The translations under genes and the position numbers were made by a program. From Aquisalimonas sp. (GTDB lineage: Bacteria; Pseudomonadota; Gammaproteobacteria; Nitrococcales; Aquisalimonadaceae): DNA of 40,278 nucleotides. The DNA lies in the NCBI RefSeq assembly GCF_007120195.1, contig NZ_SKOG01000152.1, positions 1-40,278 on the forward strand, written 5' to 3'. The stretch's first letter is position 1. The number at the start of each line of letters is the position of its first letter. This document shows, piece by piece, positions 1 to 8,750 of the stretch. The notes below the pieces were generated by a model. That model was given only the letters and a program-made list of their open reading frames with translations, had not been told where the DNA came from and made no database searches.

Positions 1-110
1 AGCGGTGTTGCGCCTCTTGCCAAGGGCGACGGCCATTGGCTGCGAGCCGCGCCTTGCTCCACGGCCGGACAGGCAGCTCAAAAGACAACGCATTTCGGTT
101 ACAGGACACT
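1..110 (+). repeat. Right-hand part of a dispersed MITE-like element, cut by the window edge
   Basis: This stretch is nearly identical to the reverse complement of the sequence near the right end of the window (40051 onward). It shares the terminal segment that reads TGTCCTGTAACCGAAAT on the minus strand (from 110 leftward). Its left part also matches the copy between gspI and gspJ (22193-22224). It contains one arm (CGGCCGGACAGGC, 62-74) of a long inverted repeat whose partner would lie beyond the window. No coding capacity is evident. It ends 24 bases before the EVE-domain gene, so it may carry or displace that gene's promoter. Confidence 0.8.
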
Positions 111-134
111 GGAAAACGCCGGGAGCGTCTGCCC

Positions 135-599
135 ATGCAGTACTGGCTGATGAAATCAGAGCCGGACACCTTTAGCATTGACGATCTAGCGAGCGCGCCC
201 AATCAGACCGACCACTGGGATGGCGTGCGCAATTACCAGGCGCGCAACATCATGCGTGACGACATGCAGGTCGGCGATCAGGTCTTTTTCTATCATTCCA
301 GTACCAAGGTACCCGGCATCGTCGGCATCGCGGAAGTCGTTCGGCGTGGCTATCCAGACCACACGGCCTTCGACACCAAAGACCCGCACTACGACCCGAA
401 AAGTGATCCGGACAATCCCCGCTGGTACATGGTGGATATCCGCTTCGTGCGCAAGCTCGCGCGCACGATCAGCCTGGCGGAGCTCAAGGAATGCCCCGAC
501 CTCTCCGATATGCCGCTGGTGCGCAAAGGAAACCGACTGTCCGTGATGCCGGTAACCCCCGAGCAATGGCAGTTCATCCTTTCACTGGAGTCGACGTGA
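135..599 (+). CDS. EVE domain-containing protein
   Basis: Encodes 154 aa, MQYWLMKSEPDTFSIDDL onward, typical of the bacterial EVE family (PUA-like fold, related to human THYN1). The family's conserved N-terminal W-L-M-K-S-E-P, the W-D-G-V-R-N-Y-Q-A-R-N segment (about residues 27-37) and F-F-Y-H-S are all present. Family members bind modified nucleobases in DNA or RNA; the substrate here cannot be read from sequence. The start at 135 is preferred over the in-frame ATG at 36 because GGGAG lies 9 bases upstream (121-125), the family begins at this methionine, and the longer reading would run through the repeat element. The length matches single-domain family members. Confidence 0.9.
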   Translation: MQYWLMKSEPDTFSIDDLASAPNQTDHWDGVRNYQARNIMRDDMQVGDQVFFYHSSTKVPGIVGIAEVVRRGYPDHTAFDTKDPHYDPKSDPDNPRWYMVDIRFVRKLARTISLAELKECPDLSDMPLVRKGNRLSVMPVTPEQWQFILSLEST

Positions 600-917
600 A
601 GAATCGTGACCGACACCCCGGACGCAAGGAGGCAATCCATTGACACTCGAGACGATCCGCCGGCCGCGCGACGACGCAGCATGGCATGACTCGCGATAGG
701 CGCAGGTACGTGCCTAGCGGCACAGCGCGGGCCATGCCCGATCAGCACACTATGCAGTAACGGCCGGATGGGCGCTGGATGACACCTCGCCATTGAGCCA
801 TCCATCACCGCCGCAAGGGATGTTGCGGAAAACCAACAATATGAATAGTTTGCAGAACATTCCGTTTGTTATTCCGGACTTGCCGTTATAGAGTAACAAG
901 GCTTCTGTGATAGCGGC
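600..917. other. Intergenic region between EVE gene and M23 peptidase gene
   Basis: A 318-base gap with no supported gene. Two short hairpins are visible: GTGCC-N4-GGCAC (710-723) and CGGGC-N3-GCCCG (728-740). Neither has a T tract, so neither is called a terminator. The last 90 bases are markedly more AT-rich and include TATAGA at 887-892, a possible -10 box for the following gene, with only weak -35 candidates (around 864-871). Confidence 0.5.
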
Positions 918-2531
918 GTGTCGTCCGCAATCAGCAACGCCAAGGGGGAGACGTTGGGGCACGGACATCACCAATGGCAATGGCGAGACGGCTCGACGCC
1001 CCGGCGCGGATGGCGCTGGTGGCTGCGGCCGGTCCCCTTGGCAACCGCTTCGCTGGGCATATCCCTGATCGCCATCGCATTGATCGGCGCCGGCGGCGGG
1101 GCACCCAACGCCGCGCCACCATCGGCAGCAACCACCGCCATCGAGGTGGGGCTCCCCACCACGCGGGTCGGCGATGCGCTCACCCACCGTGCGGGCCACA
1201 ATCGTGGTGAAGCCGGCGGCCACTCGGGCGCGGCGAGTGCCGATCAGTTCGCCGCAACGCCCGCGCCGCAGGCGTTGGCTGCCCAAGCCCACGGCCTCGC
1301 CGAGATGGGCTCGGTTGACGGCAGCCGCAGCAGCAACGGAATCGCCCACGCGCGTCACGCGGGTGTTGATCCCGATTCCGTGACGGTTGCCTCCTTAGAG
1401 GCGACGCCCGAGGCATCGCCCGCGGCCCCTCACTGGGAAACCATCGAGGTCAACTCCGGCGACTCGTTGGCGGCGATTTTCAACCGTGCTGGCCTCAGCG
1501 CCGGGGAGTTGCACCGGCTGATCAACACGGACAATCGCACCGCTGCCTTGCAACGCATTTATCCCGGCGACACAGTCCGTTTCCGCGTTGACGACGATGG
1601 ACTGCAGGGGCTGCGTTATGAGATTGACAGAGAGCGCACCCTGGTGGTCACCCGGGGCGATGATGGTTTCAACGTGGCCGTGGAAAGCCGCGCCGTCGAG
1701 ACGCGTGTCAAGCACGCCACCGGGACGGTAACTACCTCCTTGTTCCGCGCGGGCCAGGATGCCGGGCTCAGCCACGGCCAGATCATGCGGCTGATGCAGA
1801 TCTTCGAGTGGCAGGTGGACTTTGCCCGCGAGGTGCGCTCGGGGGATGTCTTCTCCGTCGCCTACGAGGCCTATTACATCGATGATCAGCACGTGCGCGA
1901 CGGTCCCATTCTCGCAGCCCGTTACATCAACCGTGGCAACCCGATCGACGCAGTACGCTACCAGGATCCGGACGGCAATACCGGCTACTACAACCTCGAA
2001 GGCGAGAACCTGCGCAAGGCGTTTATTCGCCGGCCCGTGGGCGATGCCCGCATCAGCTCCCATTTCAACCCCAACCGGAAACATCCCGTGCTGGGGATCC
2101 GCCGTCCGCACCTGGGAACGGATTTTGCCGCACCCTCCGGGACGCCGATCAAAGCCGCCGGGGCCGGGCGCGTGGTCCACGCATCCCGCAAGGGGGGCTA
2201 CGGCCGTACGATTATCATCCAGCATGCCAACCGGTACCGTACCCTGTACGCCCACATGTCCCGCTACGCCAACGGCATCCGCGTTGGCACCCATGTCGAA
2301 CGAGGCCAGACAATTGGTTACGTGGGGGCCTCCGGGCTCGTAACCGGAGCCCACCTCCATTACGAGTTTCTCAAGGACGGCCGTCACCGCAACCCGATGA
2401 CCGTCGAGCTCCCCAGTGGCGATCCTGTGCCCAGTGAGCACATGGACGATTTTGTTGCCCGCGCCGGCCCCCTGGTCGCCCAGCTCAATGACATGAGCGA
2501 AGAGCAGCTGGCGCTCAGGGGCGACGAGTAA
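918..2531 (+). CDS. M23-family (LytM) murein endopeptidase, MepM-like
   Basis: Encodes 537 aa. An N-terminal membrane anchor (about residues 38-62) is followed by a low-complexity Ala/Gly/Thr linker. Next come a LysM/OapA-like module beginning near W-E-T-I-E-V-N-S-G-D-S-L and a C-terminal LytM domain. Zinc-site residues are visible as H398-LGT-D402 and H479-L-H481, so it should be catalytically active. The family cleaves peptidoglycan cross-links in the periplasm, allowing wall expansion or division. The reading frame opens with GTG at 918. A TTG at 954 preceded by GGGGGAG is a real alternative start and would remove 12 residues. The gene stands alone, with the EamA gene following at a 44-base gap. 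Confidence 0.88.
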   Translation: MSSAISNAKGETLGHGHHQWQWRDGSTPRRGWRWWLRPVPLATASLGISLIAIALIGAGGGAPNAAPPSAATTAIEVGLPTTRVGDALTHRAGHNRGEAGGHSGAASADQFAATPAPQALAAQAHGLAEMGSVDGSRSSNGIAHARHAGVDPDSVTVASLEATPEASPAAPHWETIEVNSGDSLAAIFNRAGLSAGELHRLINTDNRTAALQRIYPGDTVRFRVDDDGLQGLRYEIDRERTLVVTRGDDGFNVAVESRAVETRVKHATGTVTTSLFRAGQDAGLSHGQIMRLMQIFEWQVDFAREVRSGDVFSVAYEAYYIDDQHVRDGPILAARYINRGNPIDAVRYQDPDGNTGYYNLEGENLRKAFIRRPVGDARISSHFNPNRKHPVLGIRRPHLGTDFAAPSGTPIKAAGAGRVVHASRKGGYGRTIIIQHANRYRTLYAHMSRYANGIRVGTHVERGQTIGYVGASGLVTGAHLHYEFLKDGRHRNPMTVELPSGDPVPSEHMDDFVARAGPLVAQLNDMSEEQLALRGDE

Positions 2532-2575
2532 CCTGCTGACAGGTCTTGCCGGGTAAGGCCCTGGAGTCCGACCCC

Positions 2576-3523
2576 ATGACGCCCAGCGCATCGCTCTCCC
2601 CGGTTGCAGCCGTGACACTGCTCGGGCTGGTGATCCTGCTCTGGGGCGCTAACTGGCCAGTGATGAAGGTCGGGCTGGAGTTCATCTCGCCATTGCTGTT
2701 TACGGGCCTGCGCATGCTACTGGGCTGCCTGTGCATGATCATCGCAGCGGCCGTTATGGGGCAGCTGCGCCGGCCGTACCGCGACGAGTGGCCGCTCGTT
2801 TTCGGCGTTGGTCTGGTGCAGATGGCCCTATTCATGGCTCTGGTCACGATCGCTTTGCAATATGTCCCTGCCGGACGCTCGTCCATACTCGCCTATACCA
2901 CCTCGATCTGGGTGTTACCACTAGCCGCGCTGACCCTGGACGAACACCTCACGCGGCAACGCCTCGTGGGGTTCGCGCTCGGGATTGGCGGTGTCACGGT
3001 CATGTTCAACCCCTTCGGCTTCGACTGGTCGCAGCCCAGCGTGGTAATCGGCAACGGCTTGCTGTTGCTCGCAGCCCTGTGTTGGGCACTGCTGATCGTC
3101 TATGTCCGCGCCCGACGCGGCCAGGGTCCGCCGCTGACCCTGGCGCCATGGCAGTTCGGTATTGCCGCGGTCGTTCTGCTTCCCATCGCTGTGGTTGTCG
3201 AGGACACCAGCGCCGTGCAGTGGAGCAACCCGACCCTGATCGCCATTCTCGTCTACAATGGCCCTTTAGCCACGGCGTTCAGCTTCTGGGCCATGATCAC
3301 AATCACCCGTGCGCTGCCCGCGGTGACCACTTCGATTGGCAGCCTGGGCGTGCCTGCCTTCGGACTGACCGCCTCGGCGGTCGCCCTGGGGGAGCAGCTC
3401 AGCGCCACCAATGTCCTCGGGTTGCTGCTGATTGCGGCGGGGGTGGCCACGGTGACACTGGCGAACCGCCACCGCGAACCCGCAGCCAATCCAGTGGTCT
3501 CAAAAGACAGTCGGGAACCCTGA
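2576..3523 (+). CDS. EamA/DMT-family transporter
   Basis: Encodes 315 aa made almost entirely of about ten hydrophobic helices, in two homologous EamA halves. The first half opens with the family signature L-W-G-A-N-W-P-V-M-K. The second contains Y-N-G-P-L-A-T-A-F-S-F-W-A and ends with the usual G-E-Q-L-S-A-T-N-V-L-G loop before the last helix. Such drug/metabolite transporters move small metabolites across the inner membrane, and the substrate cannot be predicted. The start at 2576 is chosen because GGAG lies 9 bases upstream (2563-2566); the frame also opens at a TTG at 2546. Confidence 0.88.
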   Translation: MTPSASLSPVAAVTLLGLVILLWGANWPVMKVGLEFISPLLFTGLRMLLGCLCMIIAAAVMGQLRRPYRDEWPLVFGVGLVQMALFMALVTIALQYVPAGRSSILAYTTSIWVLPLAALTLDEHLTRQRLVGFALGIGGVTVMFNPFGFDWSQPSVVIGNGLLLLAALCWALLIVYVRARRGQGPPLTLAPWQFGIAAVVLLPIAVVVEDTSAVQWSNPTLIAILVYNGPLATAFSFWAMITITRALPAVTTSIGSLGVPAFGLTASAVALGEQLSATNVLGLLLIAAGVATVTLANRHREPAANPVVSKDSREP

Positions 3524-3582
3524 ACGGCGCGTCTTCAGGTGGACTAAGGAAAAGGCCGAATCCCGCAACAGGGAGAGGAGCC

Positions 3583-4152
3583 ATGCGCGTAAACGCCTTG
3601 CTGTCGCTTTTCGGGGTGTCGCTGTTTCTTATCGGCTGCGCGGGCACCCCGGGCGGTACCGCTGACCCGGGACCTGGCGCTCCGGGGCTTGCCGATGTGC
3701 GCGCGGCGCCGGAGCGCCATCAAGGCGAAACCGTGCGCTGGGGCGGCACCATTGCCGGCATCGAGAATAAGGCGGACGTCACCCTGGTCGAAGTCGTCGC
3801 GCGAGATCTGGATCGCGGTGGGCGCCCCCGGGATCGCGACGGCAGCTCGGGGCGGTTTCTCGCGGTGATCGACGGCTTTCTGGACCCGGCCATTCACGAG
3901 GCAGGGCGCAGCGTCACCGTCACCGGGACCTTGGACGGCGAGGAGATTCGTCCCGTTGGCGACCACGAGTACCCCTATGTGCGGGTGCGGGTGACCGATC
4001 ACCACCTCTGGCCGGAACGGATGCGTGACCCGTATGCCGACGATCGCCGCCACCGGCCGCCCTATCTCGGGCCGCGCTACCAGCCGTGGCATGATCCCTG
4101 GTACGACCCCTGGTATGACCCCTGGTATCCCCACCGACGCGGCTACTGGTAA
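3583..4152 (+). CDS. Slp-family outer-membrane lipoprotein (first of two)
   Basis: Encodes 189 aa. The lipoprotein signal MRVNALLSLFGVSLFLIGCAG has a lipobox ending at Cys19. The body carries the Slp-type pattern: V-R-W-G-G-T-I-A, a D-G-S-S-G-R-F-L-A-V-I-D-G-F segment, G-R-S-V-T-V-T-G-T, and Y-P-Y-V-R-V-R-V-T-D-H-H-L-W-P. Slp proteins are outer-membrane lipoproteins induced by starvation or stationary phase in enterics; their molecular role is unclear. The C-terminus is a Trp/Tyr/Pro-rich tail with three tandem D-P-W-Y units encoded by a 12-base repeat (4093-4128). The start follows a strong GGGAGAGGAG site (3571-3580). A longer frame open upstream from 2731 overlaps the transporter gene and is not used. 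Confidence 0.85.
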   Translation: MRVNALLSLFGVSLFLIGCAGTPGGTADPGPGAPGLADVRAAPERHQGETVRWGGTIAGIENKADVTLVEVVARDLDRGGRPRDRDGSSGRFLAVIDGFLDPAIHEAGRSVTVTGTLDGEEIRPVGDHEYPYVRVRVTDHHLWPERMRDPYADDRRHRPPYLGPRYQPWHDPWYDPWYDPWYPHRRGYW

Positions 4153-4176
4153 CCAACGAGTGTGGAGATCATTGCT

Positions 4177-4677
4177 ATGCGACGCTCGTCCCTGAAAATC
4201 GCTGTGCTCCTCTCGGCGCTGCTTGCGCTGACAGGCTGCGCAACCGGCCCTGAGTTCGACACCGAAGGTGTCAACCGCGACCTCCAGCCCCAGCAGGCTG
4301 CGAGCGAGCACATCGAACATGAGCGGGTCCTCTGGGGAGGCACCATCCTTGCGACAGAACCGCAGGAAGACACCACCCAGCTGGAGGTGCTTGCCTACCC
4401 GCTGGACCGCGGCCAGCAACCACGCACGGATCGCTCCAGCCAGGGGCGGTTTCTCGTGGTCGCCGATGGCTACCTGGAGCCAGCGGACTACAGCGAGGGG
4501 CGCCTGATTACGGTCCAGGGTCGGCTCCTCGAGAGCCGCACGGCTACCATTGGCGAGGCGGATTACCGCTATGCGGTGGTCCGCGCCGAGGACCTCCACC
4601 TGTGGCCAGGCCAAACCACAACCCAACGGCGTGAGCCGAGCGTCAACTTTGGCATTGGCATCGGAATTATGCGCTGA
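4177..4677 (+). CDS. Slp-family outer-membrane lipoprotein (second of two)
   Basis: Encodes 166 aa. The signal MRRSSLKIAVLLSALLALTG is followed by the lipobox cysteine. The protein shares with its upstream neighbour V-L-W-G-G-T-I-L, the R-S-S-Q-G-R-F-L-V-V-A-D-G-Y-L block, G-R-L-I-T-V-Q-G-R and the Y-A-V-V-R-A-E-D-L-H-L-W-P end. The two therefore look like a tandem duplication. It lacks the D-P-W-Y tail and ends instead in F-G-I-G-I-G-I-M-R. The start at 4177 is chosen because TGGAG lies 9 bases before it and the signal peptide begins there; GTG at 4162 is an alternative. The gap to the first copy is 24 bases, so co-transcription is likely. Confidence 0.85.
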   Translation: MRRSSLKIAVLLSALLALTGCATGPEFDTEGVNRDLQPQQAASEHIEHERVLWGGTILATEPQEDTTQLEVLAYPLDRGQQPRTDRSSQGRFLVVADGYLEPADYSEGRLITVQGRLLESRTATIGEADYRYAVVRAEDLHLWPGQTTTQRREPSVNFGIGIGIMR

Positions 4678-4725
4678 TGCTACCATCAGGCCTCCACCGG
4701 CAACGCGCGGACCACCGCAGGACCC

Positions 4726-7023
4726 ATGCCCAACTCACTGACTCGACGCTTGGCCGACGATCTCGGGGTGCCAACCACGCAAGTGGAAGCCGCCGTCAAA
4801 TTGCTGGACGAGGGCGCGACTGTCCCGTTCATCGCCCGCTACCGCAAGGAAGCCACCGGCGGCTTGGATGACACCCAGCTGCGGCGACTGGAGGAACGCC
4901 TCGGCTACCTGCGCGCGCTCGATGAGCGGCGCGCGATCATCATCAGCACCATCCGTGACCAGGGACAGCTGACCGACAGCCTGCACCAGGCTCTGCTGGC
5001 GGCGGATACCAAGACACGCCTGGAAGACCTGTACCTGCCCTACCGCAAGAAGCGCCGCACCAAGGGGCAGATCGCCCGTGAAGCCGGACTGGAACCACTG
5101 GCGCGCGCGCTGGTCGGCGACCCATCGCAGGATCCTCGCACCAGGGCCAAAGCCTACATCGCCGCGGACCACGGGGTTGCCGACGTGGACGCCGCCCTCG
5201 AAGGCGCGCGGTCCATTCTGGCCGAAGAGGCCGCAGAGGATCCGGATCTCGTCGGCCGCCTGCGGGAGTACGCCTGGAGCCACGCCGTGCTGGTCGCCGA
5301 GGTGGCGCCGGGCGAGGAAGAGGCTGGCAACAAGTTCGCCGACTACTTCGACTACCGCGAACCCCTCGCGGCCGTACCCTCCCATCGCGCCCTGGCCCTG
5401 TTACGCGGGCGCAAGGAGCGCGTGCTGCGCCTGGCCCTGGAAATCGACGGCGACCAGCCGGGGCCCTGCCACCAGCAGGTGGCGGGTTACTGGGGCATCC
5501 GCCACCAGGGCCGTGCGGGCGATGACTGGTTGGCCGCCCTGGTGCGCCACACCTGGCGGGTCAAGCTCTACACCCGACTGGAGACTGACCTGCTGGGCAG
5601 CCTGCGCGAACGTGCCGAGACGGAGGCGATTCAGGTCTTCGGGCGTAACATGCACGACCTGCTGCTGGCTCCACCGGCGGGCAGCCGTTGTGTCATGGGT
5701 ATTGATCCGGGCATCCGCACCGGCTGCAAGGTGGCTATCGTCTCGGCCACCGGTAAGCTGCTTGAGACCGCCACCGTCTACCCGCTGCCACCGCACAACG
5801 CCTGGGACGCGAGCATCCACGCCCTTGCCCAGCTCATGCAGCGCCACGGTGTGACGATGGTGGCCGTGGGCAACGGCACCGGCTCGCGCGAAACCGAACG
5901 CCTAGCAAGGGCGATCGGTAAGCGCCACCCGGAGCTGCGTGCACAGATCGTGATGGTCTCGGAGGCCGGGGCCTCGGTGTACTCTGCCTCGGAAACGGCG
6001 GCGAAGGAGTTCCCGCAGCTGGACGTGAGCCTGCGCGGCGCCGTATCCATCGCCCGGCGACTGCAGGACCCGCTGGCCGAATTGGTCAAGATCGACCCCA
6101 AGTCCATTGGCGTGGGCCAGTACCAGCACGACGTCAGCCAGACCCAACTCGCCCGGGCCCTGGACGCCGTGGTGGAGGACTGCGTCAACGCCGTGGGGGT
6201 GGACGCAAACACGGCCTCAGTGCCGCTGTTGGCCCGCGTCTCAGGGCTCAGCACCGCCCTGGCCGAGCGTCTGGTCGCCGAGCGCGATACCAATGGACCG
6301 TTTCCGGATCGTAAGGCGTTGCGCCGCGTGCCCCGTTTCGGCGACAAGACCTTCCAGCAGGCCGCCGGCTTCCTGCGCATCAACGACGGGCCCGAGCCCC
6401 TGGACCGCTCCGCCGTGCACCCGGAGGCCTATCCGCTTGTCGAGCGGATCCTCAAGCGCAACGGCCGCAGCCTGGACACGGTCATCGGCGACAGTGCCTT
6501 CCTGGGTACGCTCAAGGCTGCGGACTACGCCGACGAGCACTTCGGCGAACCCACCGTGGGCGACATCCTCGCGGAACTGGACAAGCCCGGCCGCGACCCG
6601 CGGCCGCAGTTCCGGACCGCCCAGTTACGCGATGACGTGGAAACCCTGGCCGACCTGGAACCGGGCATGAAGCTTGAGGGCACGGTCAGCAATGTGACCA
6701 ACTTCGGCGCCTTCGTGGACCTTGGCGTCCACCAGGACGGCCTGGTGCACATCTCGGCGATGAGCAGGCAGTTCATCCGCGACCCGCGCGAGGTGGTACG
6801 CCCCGGCGAGGTGGTGAGTGTGAAGGTGTTGAGCGTGGAGCCCCAGCGCAAGCGCATCGCACTGACCATGCGCCTGGATGATCCACTGCCGGATGTGCAG
6901 GGAGACGCACCCTCTCGGCCGGCGTCGAAGGGAAAGGGAAAGCCGCAGAACGCGAAAATGACCAAGCCGGCCCCGGCGGCGGGCGGCATGGCGGATGCGT
7001 TCCGCAAGGCCAGGAAGAAGTAG
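4726..7023 (+). CDS. tex: Tex-family S1 RNA-binding transcription accessory protein
   Basis: Encodes 765 aa, full length for Tex (E. coli YhgF is of similar size). The order is the N-terminal helical Tex domain with V-P-F-I-A-R-Y-R-K-E-A-T-G-G, a YqgF/RNase H-like domain starting near V-M-G-I-D-P-G-I-R-T-G-C-K, the helix-hairpin-helix region around C-V-N-A-V-G-V-D-A-N-T-A-S, and a C-terminal S1 domain (L-E-P-G-M-K-L-E-G-T-V-S-N-V-T-N-F-G-A-F-V-D). A basic tail follows. Tex associates with nucleic acid and the transcription machinery in the cytoplasm. The gene begins 48 bases after the second Slp gene and converges on ilvA. Confidence 0.95.
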   Translation: MPNSLTRRLADDLGVPTTQVEAAVKLLDEGATVPFIARYRKEATGGLDDTQLRRLEERLGYLRALDERRAIIISTIRDQGQLTDSLHQALLAADTKTRLEDLYLPYRKKRRTKGQIAREAGLEPLARALVGDPSQDPRTRAKAYIAADHGVADVDAALEGARSILAEEAAEDPDLVGRLREYAWSHAVLVAEVAPGEEEAGNKFADYFDYREPLAAVPSHRALALLRGRKERVLRLALEIDGDQPGPCHQQVAGYWGIRHQGRAGDDWLAALVRHTWRVKLYTRLETDLLGSLRERAETEAIQVFGRNMHDLLLAPPAGSRCVMGIDPGIRTGCKVAIVSATGKLLETATVYPLPPHNAWDASIHALAQLMQRHGVTMVAVGNGTGSRETERLARAIGKRHPELRAQIVMVSEAGASVYSASETAAKEFPQLDVSLRGAVSIARRLQDPLAELVKIDPKSIGVGQYQHDVSQTQLARALDAVVEDCVNAVGVDANTASVPLLARVSGLSTALAERLVAERDTNGPFPDRKALRRVPRFGDKTFQQAAGFLRINDGPEPLDRSAVHPEAYPLVERILKRNGRSLDTVIGDSAFLGTLKAADYADEHFGEPTVGDILAELDKPGRDPRPQFRTAQLRDDVETLADLEPGMKLEGTVSNVTNFGAFVDLGVHQDGLVHISAMSRQFIRDPREVVRPGEVVSVKVLSVEPQRKRIALTMRLDDPLPDVQGDAPSRPASKGKGKPQNAKMTKPAPAAGGMADAFRKARKK

Positions 7024-7061
7024 CAAAACGGAGGGCACACAACGCGCCCCAACCCGCCGCC

Positions 7062-8576
7062 TCAGCTCAAAAACAACGCGTACGCCGGGTTGTCCGTTTC
7101 CTCCACATACCGATACCCGATTCCTTGCAGGAACCCGGCGAATCGCTCGGCGTGTTCGGGCGGCACCTGGATGCCAACAAATACCCGGCCGTAGGCCGCA
7201 CCGTGGTTACGGTAGTGGAACATGCTGATGTTGAACTTCCGCCCCAACTGGTTGAGGAACTGCATCAACGCCCCCGGGCGTTCCGGAAACTCGAAGCGGA
7301 ACACCCGTTCGTGCTCCACCAGATGGCCGTGACCACCCACCATGTGCCGCAGGTGCACCTTGGCCATCTCGTTGTCTGTGAGGTCCAGGACCGGGTAATC
7401 GCTGCCCCGGAGGTGGTTCACGAGTTCGTCTTTCTCATGGATGCCGTCGTGAATCGACAGCCCCACGAAGACGTGGGCCTTCTCCGGATCGGAGAAGCGG
7501 TAGTTGAACTCCGTCACCCCGCGCTTTCCGATGGCCTGGCAGAACTGCCGAAAACTCCCCGGCCGCTCCGGGATCGTCACCGCCAGCACCGCTTCCCGGT
7601 GCTCACCCACCTCGGCACGCTCCGCCACGTGGCCCAGACGGCTGAAATTCATGTTGGCGCCGCTGTTGATGGCAATCAGGCTCTCGCCCACAACGCCTGT
7701 TTGCTCTACGTACTTCTTCAGCCCCGCCACGGCCAACGCGCCGGCGGGTTCATTAATGGAGCGCGTGTCGTCGAAGATGTCGCGAATGCCGGCGCAGATT
7801 TCATCGGTATTGACCAGCACGACGCCATCAATGTGCTTGTGCAGCACGCGGAAGGTCTCCTTGCCGATCTGGCGCACCGCCACGCCATCTGCGAACAGGC
7901 CCACCTGCTCCAGCTGCACCCGCTTGCCGGCCTTCATGGCCGCGTGGAGGGTGGGAGCATCCTCGGGCTCCACGCCGATGACGCGCACGTCCGGGCGCAG
8001 CTGTTTTACGTACACGGCGACACCCGCCGCCAGTCCGCCGCCACCCACGGGCACGAAGATGGCGTGCAGCTTCTGCGGGTGCTGGTGCAGGATCTCCATG
8101 CCCACCGTGCCCTGGCCGGCGATAATATCCGGCGCATCGTAGGGCGGAATCCAGATCATGCCCCGTTCTTCCATCAGCTTGGTTGCATGCGCCGCCGCCT
8201 CGTCGTAGCTGTCGCCGTGCAACACGACTTTGCCACCAAGGCGCCGCGCGCCGTCCACCTTGATGCTGGGCGTCGTGCGCGGCATGACGATCACCCCTTT
8301 GATCCCCAGGCGATTCGAGGCCAGCGCCACCCCCTGGGCGTGATTTCCGGCGGAGGCGCAGATCACGCCCTTCGCCTTCGCCTCGTCCGAGAGCCGGGAG
8401 ATCATGTTGTACGCCCCGCGCAGCTTGAACGAGAACACCGGCTGCAGGTCCTCGCGCTTCATGAGCACCGTGTTACGAAGCCGGGCCGAGAGCGCCGGCG
8501 CCGCATCCAGCGGCGAGTTGATCGCCACGTCGTACACGCAGGCGGTGAGAATACGTTCCAGATAAGCCTGGGTCAT
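7062..8576 (-). CDS. ilvA: Threonine ammonia-lyase, biosynthetic (IlvA)
   Basis: Encodes 504 aa. It is a PLP enzyme that deaminates L-threonine to 2-oxobutanoate, the first committed step of isoleucine synthesis. K51 in F-S-F-K-L-R-G-A-Y-N is the Schiff-base lysine, and the glycine-rich phosphate loop V-G-G-G-G-L-A-A-G is present. Two C-terminal ACT-like regulatory domains follow (E-R-P-G-S-F-R-Q-F and E-R-P-G-A-L-M-Q-F), as expected of the isoleucine-inhibited biosynthetic form rather than the short catabolic one. The start at 8576 (M-T-Q-A-Y-L-E-R-I-L) matches the family; the frame extends upstream to 8678 but that part has no family character. The gene is divergent from rpiA. Confidence 0.96.
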   Translation of the reverse strand: MTQAYLERILTACVYDVAINSPLDAAPALSARLRNTVLMKREDLQPVFSFKLRGAYNMISRLSDEAKAKGVICASAGNHAQGVALASNRLGIKGVIVMPRTTPSIKVDGARRLGGKVVLHGDSYDEAAAHATKLMEERGMIWIPPYDAPDIIAGQGTVGMEILHQHPQKLHAIFVPVGGGGLAAGVAVYVKQLRPDVRVIGVEPEDAPTLHAAMKAGKRVQLEQVGLFADGVAVRQIGKETFRVLHKHIDGVVLVNTDEICAGIRDIFDDTRSINEPAGALAVAGLKKYVEQTGVVGESLIAINSGANMNFSRLGHVAERAEVGEHREAVLAVTIPERPGSFRQFCQAIGKRGVTEFNYRFSDPEKAHVFVGLSIHDGIHEKDELVNHLRGSDYPVLDLTDNEMAKVHLRHMVGGHGHLVEHERVFRFEFPERPGALMQFLNQLGRKFNISMFHYRNHGAAYGRVFVGIQVPPEHAERFAGFLQGIGYRYVEETDNPAYALFLS

Positions 8577-8686
8577 GAAGATTCCGTTGCCGTTGGAAAA
8601 GGGTCGAATCGTCGCGATCGCTCCAGAGCCCGCGCCGCCACAAGCCGCCCAGTCTAAACGCGCCTCCGGGCACGGCAAAGGACCAC

Positions 8687-8715
8687 TTCAACCCCCGCTC
8701 ACGACGCCGTATGAT
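8687..8715 (+). promoter_or_regulatory. Candidate sigma-70 promoter of rpiA
   Basis: TTCAAC (8687-8692) and TATGAT (8710-8715) are separated by 17 bases, 36 bases before the rpiA ATG. The -10 box is good and the -35 box weak. Confidence 0.5.
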
Positions 8716-8750
8716 GAGGCGTTAATCCATGCAGCGACGGGAGTAGCACC

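Noticed and set aside
1395-2618. 407-codon open frame on the minus strand
   Set aside because: Antisense to the M23 peptidase gene with no recognisable domain.
7125-8657. 510-codon open frame on the plus strand
   Set aside because: It lies fully antisense to ilvA, whose motifs and length are unambiguous. Its translation is His/Arg/Val-rich shadow sequence.
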